Assembly: GCF_014863355.1 (NCBI RefSeq)
Contig: NZ_JACZEP010000002.1
Location: 434,001 to 498,000, forward strand
Reading direction: 5' to 3'
DNA: 64,000 bases
Source of the DNA: Aminobacter carboxidus
GTDB taxonomy: Bacteria; Pseudomonadota; Alphaproteobacteria; Rhizobiales; Rhizobiaceae
Positions 34,919-43,655 of the stretch are shown here, piece after piece. The notes beneath the pieces are model-generated. The model did no database searches. It was not told the origin of the DNA and saw nothing but the letters and a program-made list of their open reading frames with translations. The position numbers and the translations under genes were made by a program. Every line of letters starts with the position of its first letter. Position 1 is the first letter of the stretch.

Positions 34919-35980
34919 ATGCCAGAAGCGGCCGGCTGGCAAGCCGAACTCGAACAGCTGAAAGCCGTATCGGCCCGTATTGGCGGCGATCCGCTGCTGA
35001 CACAGGGTGCGGGCGGCAACACGTCGCTCAAGGTCGGCGGCACGCTCTGGATCAAGGCGTCCGGCACCTGGCTGGCGCATGCGCTCGAGCGCGACATCAT
35101 GGTGCCGGTGGAGATGGCGCCACTCATTGCTGCTGTCGAGGCGATCGATCCCGCTGCCGAGCAGGCACATCAATTCATCGTTTCGGCCCTCAACAGCTCG
35201 GGTCTGCGCCCGTCCATCGAGACGACAGTGCATGCGCTGATGCCTCAGCGCGTGGTGCTGCACGTCCACTGCGTCGACACCATCGCCCATGCCGTGCGCA
35301 GCGACTGCGTCGAACAGGTCGGCCCGCGTCTTGACGGGCTGAATTGGGCTTATGTGCCTTATGCACGGCCAGGCCTGCCGCTGGCGCTCGCCATCTCAGA
35401 GCATCGTGGCCAGCGGCCCGATGTGCTGATCCTTGCCAATCACGGGCTCGTCGTTGCAGCCGATACCGTGGCCGGGGCGGAAGCCCTGCTCGAAGACGTC
35501 AAGGCGAGGCTGAAGATTCCGGCGCGGGAGGCCCGGTCCTTTGGGTCCGAAAAGCTCGCCCAACTCGCCTCAGGCAACGACTATCGCCTTCCCCAATCCG
35601 ATGCCGCTCATGCTGCGGCGACCGACCCTGCAAGCCTGAACCTGGCTGCCAAGGGCAGCCTCTACCCCGACCATGTGATTTTCCTCGGAACCGGCTCCGT
35701 CACCGCCAGGGATGGCGAAGACGTCGCTGCGGTCGTGACGCGTCTCGGCACGTCGCCGGTGTCGATCCTGTTTCCCGGCACGGGTGTCCTGATGCGCACC
35801 GATGCGACGCCGGGTGCCGATGCGATGGCCCGCTGCCTGGCCGATGTTCTTTCGCGCATCCCTGAAAATGCGCCGATGCGGGCGTTGACTGCGGAAGAGC
35901 ATCTCCAACTGACCGACTGGGACGCCGAGAAGTACCGGCAGGACCTGGCTCGCAAGGCCGCGGCCAGGAAGATTGCCTGA
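34919..35980 (+). CDS. Class II aldolase/adducin family protein, RhaD-aldolase-like
   Basis: A 353-residue cytosolic protein with an AraD/FucA-like aldolase domain. GAGGNTSLKVGGTLWIKASGT (in parts, residues about 31-50) is the phosphate-binding region. VVLHVHCVDTIAHA near 119 and LILANHGLVVAA near 172 supply the metal-site histidines. The C-terminal 120 residues extend beyond the usual fold, as in the aldolase half of RhaD, but there is no dehydrogenase domain. The substrate is not clear. One base separates its stop from the next kinase, so aldolase, kinase and HAD phosphatase form a coupled trio embedded in the rhamnose locus. Confidence 0.75.
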   Translation: MPEAAGWQAELEQLKAVSARIGGDPLLTQGAGGNTSLKVGGTLWIKASGTWLAHALERDIMVPVEMAPLIAAVEAIDPAAEQAHQFIVSALNSSGLRPSIETTVHALMPQRVVLHVHCVDTIAHAVRSDCVEQVGPRLDGLNWAYVPYARPGLPLALAISEHRGQRPDVLILANHGLVVAADTVAGAEALLEDVKARLKIPAREARSFGSEKLAQLASGNDYRLPQSDAAHAAATDPASLNLAAKGSLYPDHVIFLGTGSVTARDGEDVAAVVTRLGTSPVSILFPGTGVLMRTDATPGADAMARCLADVLSRIPENAPMRALTAEEHLQLTDWDAEKYRQDLARKAAARKIA

Positions 35981-35981
35981 A

Positions 35982-37259
35982 ATGACGGTCCCGCTCGCCA
36001 TCGGCATCGATCTCGGCACGTCGGGTGCGCGGGCCGTGGCGATGACGCCCCAATTCGAGATCGTGGCGCAGGGCGCAGCAAGGCTCGCGGATTTCGGTGC
36101 CAACCCGCGCTCGCCGAAGATCTGGTGGCAGGCGGTCGAAGCGGCGCTGAACGCAGTGCTGTCGCAGGTCGACCGCGCCTGGGTCCATGCCATCGCCGTC
36201 GACGCCACGTCGGGCACGTTGCTGCCGGTCGACGCCGAGGGTACGCCACTCGCCGAACCGCTGATGTATGACGACAAGGTCAGCACCCCCCAGCTTCTGG
36301 CCCGTATCGCGGCTGTGATCCCGGCCGAAAGTGCCGCGCATGGCGCCACCTCAGGTCTGGCCAAGGCGCTGGTCTTCCAGTCCGTACCCGGCGTGGTCAA
36401 GGTTCTGCACCAGGCGGACTGGATCGCCGGGCGGCTCGCCGGCCATTTCCGCACGACAGACGAAAACAACGCGCTGAAAACCGGCTACGATCCGATCGAC
36501 CGGCACTGGCCGGATTGGATCGCCGAAACCGGGCTCAAGGCGAGCTTGCTACCGCGCGTCGTGGCGCCCGGCGCTCCGCTCGAGACCATCGCACCTTATA
36601 TGGCTAGTGCCTTCGGCCTCAGCGAAGAGGTCGAGATTATCGCCGGTACCACCGACGGATGTGCCTCATTCCTTGCAACCGGCGCCGACAGGCCAGGCGA
36701 CGGTGTCACCGCGCTCGGCTCGACGCTGACGCTGAAGCTGCTCAGCGACCGGCCCGTCTTCGCGCCCGATTTCGGTATCTACAGCCACCGCATCAACGGC
36801 ATGTGGCTCGCCGGCGGTGCCTCCAACAGTGGCGGCAAGGTGCTTGCGCATTTCTTTGCCGCGGACGAAATCGCGCGGCTGTCGGCAGCCATCGATCCGG
36901 ACGTTCCGACCGGCCTCGATTTCTATCCGCTGCTGGAACCGGGCGAGCGCTTTCCGGTGCTCGATCCCTTCTGGCCTCCGCGGCTCACCCCGCGACCGGC
37001 CGGCGACGCCGGCTTCCTGAAAGCCATGCTCGAGGGCATCTCCGCCATCGAGAAGCTCGGCTACGACAGGCTCACTGAGCTCGGCGCCCCGCCGCTGCAC
37101 TCCGTGCGCAGCCTCGGCGGCGGCGCGGCGAACCCTGCCTGGACGGCGATCCGCGAAAACCGGCTCGGCGTGCCGTTCCTGCCCGCGCATTCGCAAGAGG
37201 CTGCGGCCGGCGCGGCGCGGCTGGCGCTCATTGGCCTTGAAGCGGTGGGAGACCTGTGA
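35982..37259 (+). CDS. FGGY-family carbohydrate kinase (second kinase of the locus)
   Basis: A 425-residue sugar kinase. It begins LAIGIDLGTSGARAVAM and has AIAVDATSGTLLPVD near residue 72, AGTTDGCASFLATGA near 220 and ALGSTLTLKL near 243. The sequence is far from RhaK and closer to the short D-ribulokinase-like FGGY proteins, so a ketose other than rhamnulose is likely. ATG 35982 is used; a TTG three codons upstream is the alternative. The stop overlaps the next gene by one base. Its aldolase and HAD neighbours suggest phosphorylation, cleavage and clean-up of one sugar. Confidence 0.75.
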   Translation: MTVPLAIGIDLGTSGARAVAMTPQFEIVAQGAARLADFGANPRSPKIWWQAVEAALNAVLSQVDRAWVHAIAVDATSGTLLPVDAEGTPLAEPLMYDDKVSTPQLLARIAAVIPAESAAHGATSGLAKALVFQSVPGVVKVLHQADWIAGRLAGHFRTTDENNALKTGYDPIDRHWPDWIAETGLKASLLPRVVAPGAPLETIAPYMASAFGLSEEVEIIAGTTDGCASFLATGADRPGDGVTALGSTLTLKLLSDRPVFAPDFGIYSHRINGMWLAGGASNSGGKVLAHFFAADEIARLSAAIDPDVPTGLDFYPLLEPGERFPVLDPFWPPRLTPRPAGDAGFLKAMLEGISAIEKLGYDRLTELGAPPLHSVRSLGGGAANPAWTAIRENRLGVPFLPAHSQEAAAGAARLALIGLEAVGDL

Positions 37260-38095
37260 TGGCGACCATCCAGCTGTCAGCTATCCGTGACCTTGCCGAG
37301 CGCTTCGACGTCTTCATCCTCGACCAGTTCGGCGTGCTGCATGATGGCACGACCCCATATCCCGGAGCGGTCGACGCGCTGGTGCAGTTGAAACAGGCCG
37401 GCAAGCGGACGCTGCTTTTGTCCAACTCCGGCAAGCGTTCGGCGCCCAATGAGGCGCGGCTGGTCAAGCTCGGCTTCGTGCCCGGCAGCTGGGACCACTT
37501 TTTGTCCTCGGGCGAAGTCGCCTGGCAGCGCCTGCGCAAGCAGCTTGGCAACGAGGCCGGCCTGCGTTGCCTGCTCATCGCCCGCGACGGCGACCGCTCG
37601 GCGGTCGAGGGCCTGCCGCTGACGATGGTCGAGACGGGCGAGGAGGCCGACATCGTTCTGCTGTCGGCCAGCGAAGGCGATCGCCACGACCTCGGCCACT
37701 ACCGCCAACTGCTGCAGCCCGCCGCGGCGCGAGGTGCCAAGTGCCTGTGCACCAACCCGGACAAGATCATGCTGACGCCGGTCGGGCCGCGTTTCGGCGC
37801 CGGGCGCATCGCCGAGCTCTATGCCGAGCTTGGCGGCGCGGTGACCTGGATCGGCAAGCCGTTCCCCGAAATTTACGCTGCGGCGCTCGACATGCTGGGC
37901 AATCCCGAGCCAACGAGGGCCGTCTGTGTCGGTGACAGCATCGAGCACGACATATCAGGCGGGCAGGGAGCGGGGCTTCGGACCGCCCTTGTCATGACCG
38001 GCGTTGTGGAAACGAGCAGTCCGGCCGAGCGGGATCAGCTGTTCGCCGAGCACGGGGCGACGCCCGATTTTCTCGTGCGGACATTTGCGTGGTGA
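37259..38095 (+). CDS. HAD-superfamily phosphatase, NagD-like (subfamily IIA)
   Basis: A 278-residue cytosolic HAD hydrolase with a C2 cap. Motif I is FILDQFGVLHDG near residue 18 (D-x-x-G-V-L-x-x-G), motif II LLLSNSGKRS near 53, motif III lysine in WIGKPFPEIY near 197, and motif IV CVGDSIEHDISGG near 222. Such enzymes dephosphorylate sugar phosphates or nucleotides. It starts at the ATG that overlaps the kinase stop; a GTG one codon earlier is also possible. A role in removing a dead-end phosphorylated sugar made by the neighbouring kinase is inferred from coupling. Confidence 0.78.
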   Translation: MATIQLSAIRDLAERFDVFILDQFGVLHDGTTPYPGAVDALVQLKQAGKRTLLLSNSGKRSAPNEARLVKLGFVPGSWDHFLSSGEVAWQRLRKQLGNEAGLRCLLIARDGDRSAVEGLPLTMVETGEEADIVLLSASEGDRHDLGHYRQLLQPAAARGAKCLCTNPDKIMLTPVGPRFGAGRIAELYAELGGAVTWIGKPFPEIYAAALDMLGNPEPTRAVCVGDSIEHDISGGQGAGLRTALVMTGVVETSSPAERDQLFAEHGATPDFLVRTFAW

Positions 38096-38117
38096 GGCCG
38101 CGCGGGAGGAGGATGTG

Positions 38118-39407
38118 ATGGACACGATGATATCAGGCGACGTCGTCGAAAAGAGCAATGCCGTCGGCGAAAAGACCCTGCGCGCCGACTACGCGTCACT
38201 TGGTGAGCAGCTCGACCGCCGCGGCATCGCCATTGATGCCATCCTTGGCAAGGTCGAGGCTTTCGGTGTTGCGATCCCGTCCTGGGGCGTGGGCACCGGT
38301 GGTACGCGTTTTGCCCGCTTCCCCGGCCAGGGCGAACCGCGCGACGTGTTCGACAAGATCGAGGATTGCGCCGTCATCAACCAGCTGACGCGCGCCACGC
38401 CGACGGTTTCGCTGCACATCCCCTGGGACAGGGCCGATCCTGTCAGGCTGAAGCAGGCCGCGGCGCGCTTCGGCCTTGGCTTCGATGCGATGAACTCCAA
38501 CACATTCTCCGACGCTCGCGACCAGAAGCACTCCTACAAGTTCGGCTCGCTCAGCCACGCCGATGCGGCTGTTCGCAGGCAAGCGGTTGAGCACAACATC
38601 GAATGCATTGAGATCGGTCGGACACTGGGGTCGAAGGCGCTGACGGTGTGGATTGGCGACGGCTCGAACTTTCCCGGCCAGGTCAATTTCGCCCGCGCCT
38701 TCGAGCGCTATCTCGATGCGATGAAGGATATCTATGCAGCACTGCCAGGCGACTGGCGGCTGTTCAGCGAGCACAAGATGTATGAGCCGGCCTTCTATTC
38801 TACGGTCGTGCAGGACTGGGGCACCAACTACCTTATCGCCAAGGAGTTGGGCGAAAAGGCCTATTGCCTTGTCGACCTGGGCCACCATGCCCCCAATGTG
38901 AACATCGAGATGATCGTGTCGAGGCTGATCCAGTTCGGCAAGTTGGGCGGCTTCCATTTCAACGACTCGAAATATGGCGACGACGATCTCGATGCCGGTT
39001 CGATCGATCCCTACCGCCTGTTCCTGGTCTTCAACGAACTTGTCGATGCCGAGCTTTCGGGTGCCAAGGACTTTCACCCTGCCCACATGCTCGATCAGAG
39101 CCACAACGTCACCGACCCGATCGAAAGCCTGATGCTGTCGGCCGTCGAGGTGCAGCGCGCCTATGCCAGCGCTCTGCTGGTCGACCGCAAGGCACTCGCA
39201 GGTTTCCAGGACGAGAACGACGCGCTGATGGCGACACAGACGTTGAAAGCAGCCTATCGCACCGACGTCGAGCCGATCCTTGCCATGGCGCGGCTCAACG
39301 GCGGCGGCGCCATCAATCCGGTCGCCGCCTATCGTGCCAGCTTCTATCGCCAGAAGGTCGCGGCCGAGCGTCCGGCATCGGCCAGCGGCGGCGGCGGCAT
39401 CGTCTGA
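38118..39407 (+). CDS. rhaI: L-rhamnose isomerase (rhizobial/Pseudomonas type)
   Basis: A 429-residue TIM-barrel metal-dependent isomerase that converts L-rhamnose to L-rhamnulose. It shows SWGVGTGGTRFARFPGQGEPR (in parts, about residues 57-77), NSNTFSDARDQKHSYKFGSL (about 130-149), the metal ligands in LFSEHKMYEPAFY near 217, CLVDLGHHAPNVN near 250, and FHFNDSKYGDDDLDAGS near 281. ATG 38118 follows an excellent gggaggagg ribosome binding site. This family differs from E. coli RhaA. Placement after the HAD gene shows that the trio lies within the rhamnose transcription unit. Confidence 0.9.
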   Translation: MDTMISGDVVEKSNAVGEKTLRADYASLGEQLDRRGIAIDAILGKVEAFGVAIPSWGVGTGGTRFARFPGQGEPRDVFDKIEDCAVINQLTRATPTVSLHIPWDRADPVRLKQAAARFGLGFDAMNSNTFSDARDQKHSYKFGSLSHADAAVRRQAVEHNIECIEIGRTLGSKALTVWIGDGSNFPGQVNFARAFERYLDAMKDIYAALPGDWRLFSEHKMYEPAFYSTVVQDWGTNYLIAKELGEKAYCLVDLGHHAPNVNIEMIVSRLIQFGKLGGFHFNDSKYGDDDLDAGSIDPYRLFLVFNELVDAELSGAKDFHPAHMLDQSHNVTDPIESLMLSAVEVQRAYASALLVDRKALAGFQDENDALMATQTLKAAYRTDVEPILAMARLNGGGAINPVAAYRASFYRQKVAAERPASASGGGGIV

Positions 39408-39420
39408 TAGGAGAGCGAGC

Positions 39421-39738
39421 ATGCCTGAGCGTATCGCCTTCCGCATGGTCCTCAACGCGGGCCAGGCCGCCGAATACCAGAAGCGGCACGACGCGATCTG
39501 GCCGGAGCTCAGTGCTGCGCTGCGCCAGGCGGGGGTCTCAGACTATTCGATCTGGCTCGATCCCGAGACCAATCACCTGTTTGCAACGCTGGTCCGCAGC
39601 GACGATCACAGCATGGACCGGTTGCCGCAAACCGAAGTCAACCGCCGCTGGTGGAACTTCATGGCCGACGTCATGCAGTACACCGACCGCAACGAGCCGC
39701 TTGTCGTGCCGCTGCAGCGGGTTTTTCATCTGGAGTAG
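39421..39738 (+). CDS. rhaM: L-rhamnose mutarotase
   Basis: A 105-residue protein of the RhaM/RhaU family that interconverts alpha and beta L-rhamnose. It has FRMVLNAGQAAEYQKRHDAIWPEL (in parts, residues 7-30), with the catalytic-type His in KRHD, and RRWWNFMADVM near 75. Length matches the family (about 104). A gagagcgag sequence precedes the ATG. It is called rhaU in R. leguminosarum. It sits 13 bases after rhaI. Confidence 0.92.
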   Translation: MPERIAFRMVLNAGQAAEYQKRHDAIWPELSAALRQAGVSDYSIWLDPETNHLFATLVRSDDHSMDRLPQTEVNRRWWNFMADVMQYTDRNEPLVVPLQRVFHLE

Positions 39739-39741
39739 ACA

Positions 39742-40419
39742 ATGACTGACAAGGCACTGCGCGACGAGATGGTGTCGATCTGCCGGCGCATGAATTCGAG
39801 CGGCATCAACCAGGGCACGGCCGGCAATCTTTCGGTGCGATCGAGCGGCGGCTTCCTGATCACGCCGTCGGGCATGCCTTATGACATCATGGGCCCGGAC
39901 GACATCGTCGAGATGAGTTTCGACGGCACCTATGTTGGCCGCCGCCCGTCTTCGGAATGGCGCTTCCACCGCGACATACTGAAGGCGCGCGAGGACATCA
40001 GTGTCGTGCTGCACTGCCATTCGGTTTATGCGACGACGCTCGCCTGCCACCACAAGACCATTCCCTCGTTCCACTACATGACCGGGGTTGCCGGCGGAAA
40101 CACCATCCGCTGTGCCGGCTATGCCACCTTCGGCACCCAGGCGCTGTCCGACAATGCACTGGTGGCGCTGAAGGACCGGCTCGCCTGCCTGCTTGGCCAG
40201 CACGGCCAGATTTCGCTCGGCACCAATCTCGAGCATGCTTTGTGGCTGGCGATCGAAGTCGAGACGCTGTCGCGCATGTATGTCCAGGCGCTCACCCTCG
40301 GCGAGCCGCCGATCCTGTCCGACGAGGAGATGGAGAGGGTCATCGAACAGATGCGCCGCATGAGCTATGGCCTTGCGCCTGATGCCGAGGGCACCAACGA
40401 CGTTGCACGGCCGAAGTAA
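39742..40419 (+). CDS. FucA-like class II aldolase
   Basis: A 225-residue cytosolic Zn-dependent aldolase of the AraD/FucA family, the normal size for L-fuculose-phosphate aldolase. It has the phosphate-loop region NQGTAGNLSVRSSGGFLITPSG (in parts, about residues 23-44), SSEWRFHRDI near 72 with the catalytic Glu, and VVLHCHSVYATTLAC near 90 with two metal histidines; a third His position (QHGQISLG near 153) follows. It starts 3 bases after rhaM. With RhaD already present it is a third aldolase domain in one locus and probably serves another ketose 1-phosphate. Confidence 0.82.
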   Translation: MTDKALRDEMVSICRRMNSSGINQGTAGNLSVRSSGGFLITPSGMPYDIMGPDDIVEMSFDGTYVGRRPSSEWRFHRDILKAREDISVVLHCHSVYATTLACHHKTIPSFHYMTGVAGGNTIRCAGYATFGTQALSDNALVALKDRLACLLGQHGQISLGTNLEHALWLAIEVETLSRMYVQALTLGEPPILSDEEMERVIEQMRRMSYGLAPDAEGTNDVARPK

Positions 40420-40428
40420 GGGCGTTCG

Positions 40429-40447
40429 GGAAACAATCATTTGTTCC
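40429..40447 (+). terminator. Candidate hairpin after the rhamnose gene string
   Basis: The arms ggaa-caa (one bulged A, 40429-40436) and ttgttcc (40441-40447) can pair around tcat, ten bases after the last stop. The rest of the gap to the convergent SIS gene (40448-40590) shows nothing else of note. The stem is A/T-rich and weak. Confidence 0.35.
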
Positions 40448-40590
40448 GCTGTCTTGCCCGGCATTCATGATGCCTGACACGACCTCGTCCTGAGAGAGCG
40501 CTTCAAAAGCATCATGGCTCAAGGCGGACGGCATGCTTGTTAAAAGGGCCACCCGAGAACCGCTTAGTCGCAGGCCCGCTGCCTTTCTCG

Positions 40591-41622
40591 TCAAACTGTT
40601 TGCGTCACCTTCTTCAGCAAAGCCGGGGCGTCAGGATTTTCGCCTAGCGACACCGACAGCGCTTCGACAAAGCGATAAAAGCTCACCACGCGACAGATCG
40701 GGTTGAGCAACGCGTGCCGGGCAGAGACAGTCGGCAGGACGTGGGCGCCGCCGGCCGATGCGCCTGCGACAAACACCTTGGCGCCCGCCATCGTCATCGC
40801 CTCGACTGCATCGCGGACGCTTTCGTCGGTCTCGTCGCCATTGGCAAAAACCAGGGCCGCGAAACGGTCGCGGGCCAGTGCGATCGGGCCATGGCGCACT
40901 TCGGCGGCGCTATAGGCCTCCGCGTGCAGGCGGCAGGTTTCCTTGAACTTCAGCGCGGCCTCCCCAGCGATGCCCAGGCTGTGGCCGCGCGCGACGGTGA
41001 ACAGGGAATGTGACGCCGCAAGTGGCAGGGCCGCCGCGCTCCAGTCGCATTCGAGGGCCTTGGCCAGGCTTTCAGGCAGGCTCGCCAACGCGTCCAGCAG
41101 GGCATGATCCTCGGTCCAGCAGGCCGCGACGCTGGCCAGCGCCACAAGCGAGGCAACGAAAGACTTTGTCGCGGCGACCGCCTTCTCGTGTCCTGCCATC
41201 ATCGGCAGGACGCTGGCCGCGCTATTGCCGACCGGCGAATCGGTGACGTTCAGCAGGGCCACCGTGTGCGCGCCGCCGGCGCTTGCACGCTGTTGAAGGC
41301 TGACGAGGTCCGGGCTTGCGCCGGATTGCGAAACGGTAAGGAACGCGCCGCCGCTGAATCGCAGCTTGGCATTGAATACCGAGGCAATCGACGGCCCAAC
41401 CGAAGCGACCGGGATGCCGATGCCGATCTCGACGAGGTATTTGAAATAGGTAACCGCCTGGTCGGATGAGCCGCGCGCGCAGGTGACGAGGAACCGTGGC
41501 TGCTCACGCTTCAGCCGCAGCCCCTCTTCGCGATAGATCGCCGCTCCGTCCCTGATCTGGCGTTCGACTACCCCTGGGATTTCGTTGATCTCGCGCAGCA
41601 TCTGCGTGGCGGTGTGGGTCAC
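40591..41622 (-). CDS. SIS-domain sugar isomerase/deaminase (NagB-II/AgaS/FrlB-like)
   Basis: A 343-residue protein with two SIS subdomains, like the isomerase half of GlmS. Phosphosugar-site motifs are ARGSSDQAVTYFKYLVE near residue 49, VSQSGASPDLVS near 98, EKAVAATKSF near 145 and EAYSAAEVRHGPIAL near 235. The C-terminal tail NPDAPALLKKVTQTV matches the NagB-II/AgaS group. These enzymes deaminate glucosamine 6-phosphate, or in FrlB cleave glycated amino acid 6-phosphates. No kinase lies in this operon. It is the last gene of the minus-strand operon. Confidence 0.8.
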   Translation of the reverse strand: MTHTATQMLREINEIPGVVERQIRDGAAIYREEGLRLKREQPRFLVTCARGSSDQAVTYFKYLVEIGIGIPVASVGPSIASVFNAKLRFSGGAFLTVSQSGASPDLVSLQQRASAGGAHTVALLNVTDSPVGNSAASVLPMMAGHEKAVAATKSFVASLVALASVAACWTEDHALLDALASLPESLAKALECDWSAAALPLAASHSLFTVARGHSLGIAGEAALKFKETCRLHAEAYSAAEVRHGPIALARDRFAALVFANGDETDESVRDAVEAMTMAGAKVFVAGASAGGAHVLPTVSARHALLNPICRVVSFYRFVEALSVSLGENPDAPALLKKVTQTV

Positions 41623-41672
41623 CGAAAACTCCGTCTGTCAGTATGAAGATGCCGCGTGTTCGCGAGCCTGCG

Positions 41673-42440
<768 letters not shown>

Positions 42441-42443
42441 CTC

Positions 42444-43643
42444 CTAAACCGGCCAGGAGGCGGTTTCACCGAAACCGTTCTCGATCGTTTCCACCTTCGG
42501 CGCGCCCTTTGAGATGCCTGAGACGCCAACGACATAGGCACGGGTGACGAACGCCTGCCCACGGAAGCCGAACACGGCGGTGTCGCCTGGCTTGGGCGCG
42601 TTCGGCCCACCCGCATCGATCATCGCGTAGTAGTCGATGGCCGAGGGCGGCGGTACTTCGACGCTTCGCAGCGCGACCGCAGCAGTGGTTGGCTCCCGAC
42701 CAACGATCGCCTTGACATCGTAGTCGGGGAAGATCGGGTCGATGTAGAAGCCGCCGCCGAAGCAATAGGCCTTGCCGCCGCAGAGATGGGACACCTCGGT
42801 GAGGTAGAGCACCGCCGGCAGCTCTGGCAGGTCTTCCATCACATGCAGCGCAGTCGTGCCATGCAGGCCGTTGCCAGGTTCGCACTGCGTTGCGCCGGCC
42901 TCGGCCAATGCGGCAAGCATCACGCTCGACGTCGTCCCGGGGGCGTTGATCTCGATGTCCTTGCGTCCCGCCTTGGCAAGCGTCTCAGCCGCCTTGGAAA
43001 GTGTCGCAAGATTGTGTGTCGGCACAACCTTGCGCGTCGCGTGATCGAACAGCAGGGCCGGGAAGGTGGTGATGCCGGCAAAGCGGCCACCATCGAGTGC
43101 GTCGAGCCGGTCGGCGACAGCTGCGATATCGGCCGCATCAAAGCCGCCTTCGTGACCGCGATAGAAGGTGTCGCCCTCGGCGCGGATGCGCGCCAGAAGA
43201 TCCTGCGTGCGGCTTGCGGCATTTGCTCCGGCGGCGGCTTCTTCTGCCTTGGTCTGGTTGAAAACGGTCCAGTAGTCTGGCTCAAAGGCTTTGGCCGCCG
43301 CCGCCGCCTCATGACGAGCGACCTGCTGCAGATGGCCGAGATGCGCCAGCTTCAGGCCGGCCTTGTGAGTGGCGCGGGCACAGGCCATGTCGACGGCCAC
43401 GGCGCGGTCGATGCCGCCGCGCTTGACCGCATGGCAGAATGAACTGGAGCGGCCGACCTGCTTGGTCATGGCAAAGGTCTTGAGGCCGAGCCTGCTGGCT
43501 TCGCTGCTGAGGGTGCGCGCATTCTGCTCGACCGCGTCGAGGTCGAGCACATAGGCGTTCGCCGGGATATTGCCCTGCTGATGCAAAGCCATCGCAGCTT
43601 CGATGAAAGCCGGGTTACGGCGGCGCAAAACGTCGAGAAACAT
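42444..43643 (-). CDS. YhfX-family PLP-dependent protein (alanine racemase-like N-terminal domain)
   Basis: A 399-residue fold-type III PLP protein. The N-terminus MFLDVLRRRNPAFIEAA... followed by YVLDLDAVEQNA closely resembles E. coli YhfX as I recall it. The PLP lysine is in FAMTKQVGRS near residue 60. Later landmarks are HLGHLQQVARHEA near 102, INAPGTTSSVML near 240, CEPGNGLHGTTALH near 262 and CFGGGFYIDPIFPDY near 300. The reaction of YhfX is unknown to me; racemisation or cleavage of a D-amino acid or amino sugar acid would fit the fold. Its insertion between the permease and ATPase genes of an importer ties it to the imported substrate. D-threonine aldolase-like proteins are the alternative family. 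Confidence 0.75.
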   Translation of the reverse strand: MFLDVLRRRNPAFIEAAMALHQQGNIPANAYVLDLDAVEQNARTLSSEASRLGLKTFAMTKQVGRSSSFCHAVKRGGIDRAVAVDMACARATHKAGLKLAHLGHLQQVARHEAAAAAKAFEPDYWTVFNQTKAEEAAAGANAASRTQDLLARIRAEGDTFYRGHEGGFDAADIAAVADRLDALDGGRFAGITTFPALLFDHATRKVVPTHNLATLSKAAETLAKAGRKDIEINAPGTTSSVMLAALAEAGATQCEPGNGLHGTTALHVMEDLPELPAVLYLTEVSHLCGGKAYCFGGGFYIDPIFPDYDVKAIVGREPTTAAVALRSVEVPPPSAIDYYAMIDAGGPNAPKPGDTAVFGFRGQAFVTRAYVVGVSGISKGAPKVETIENGFGETASWPV

Positions 43644-43655
43644 GGCGAGCTTCCT

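Noticed and set aside
36666-37196. Minus-strand open frame opposite the second FGGY kinase
   Set aside because: Shadow frame with no motif; the kinase on the plus strand is complete.
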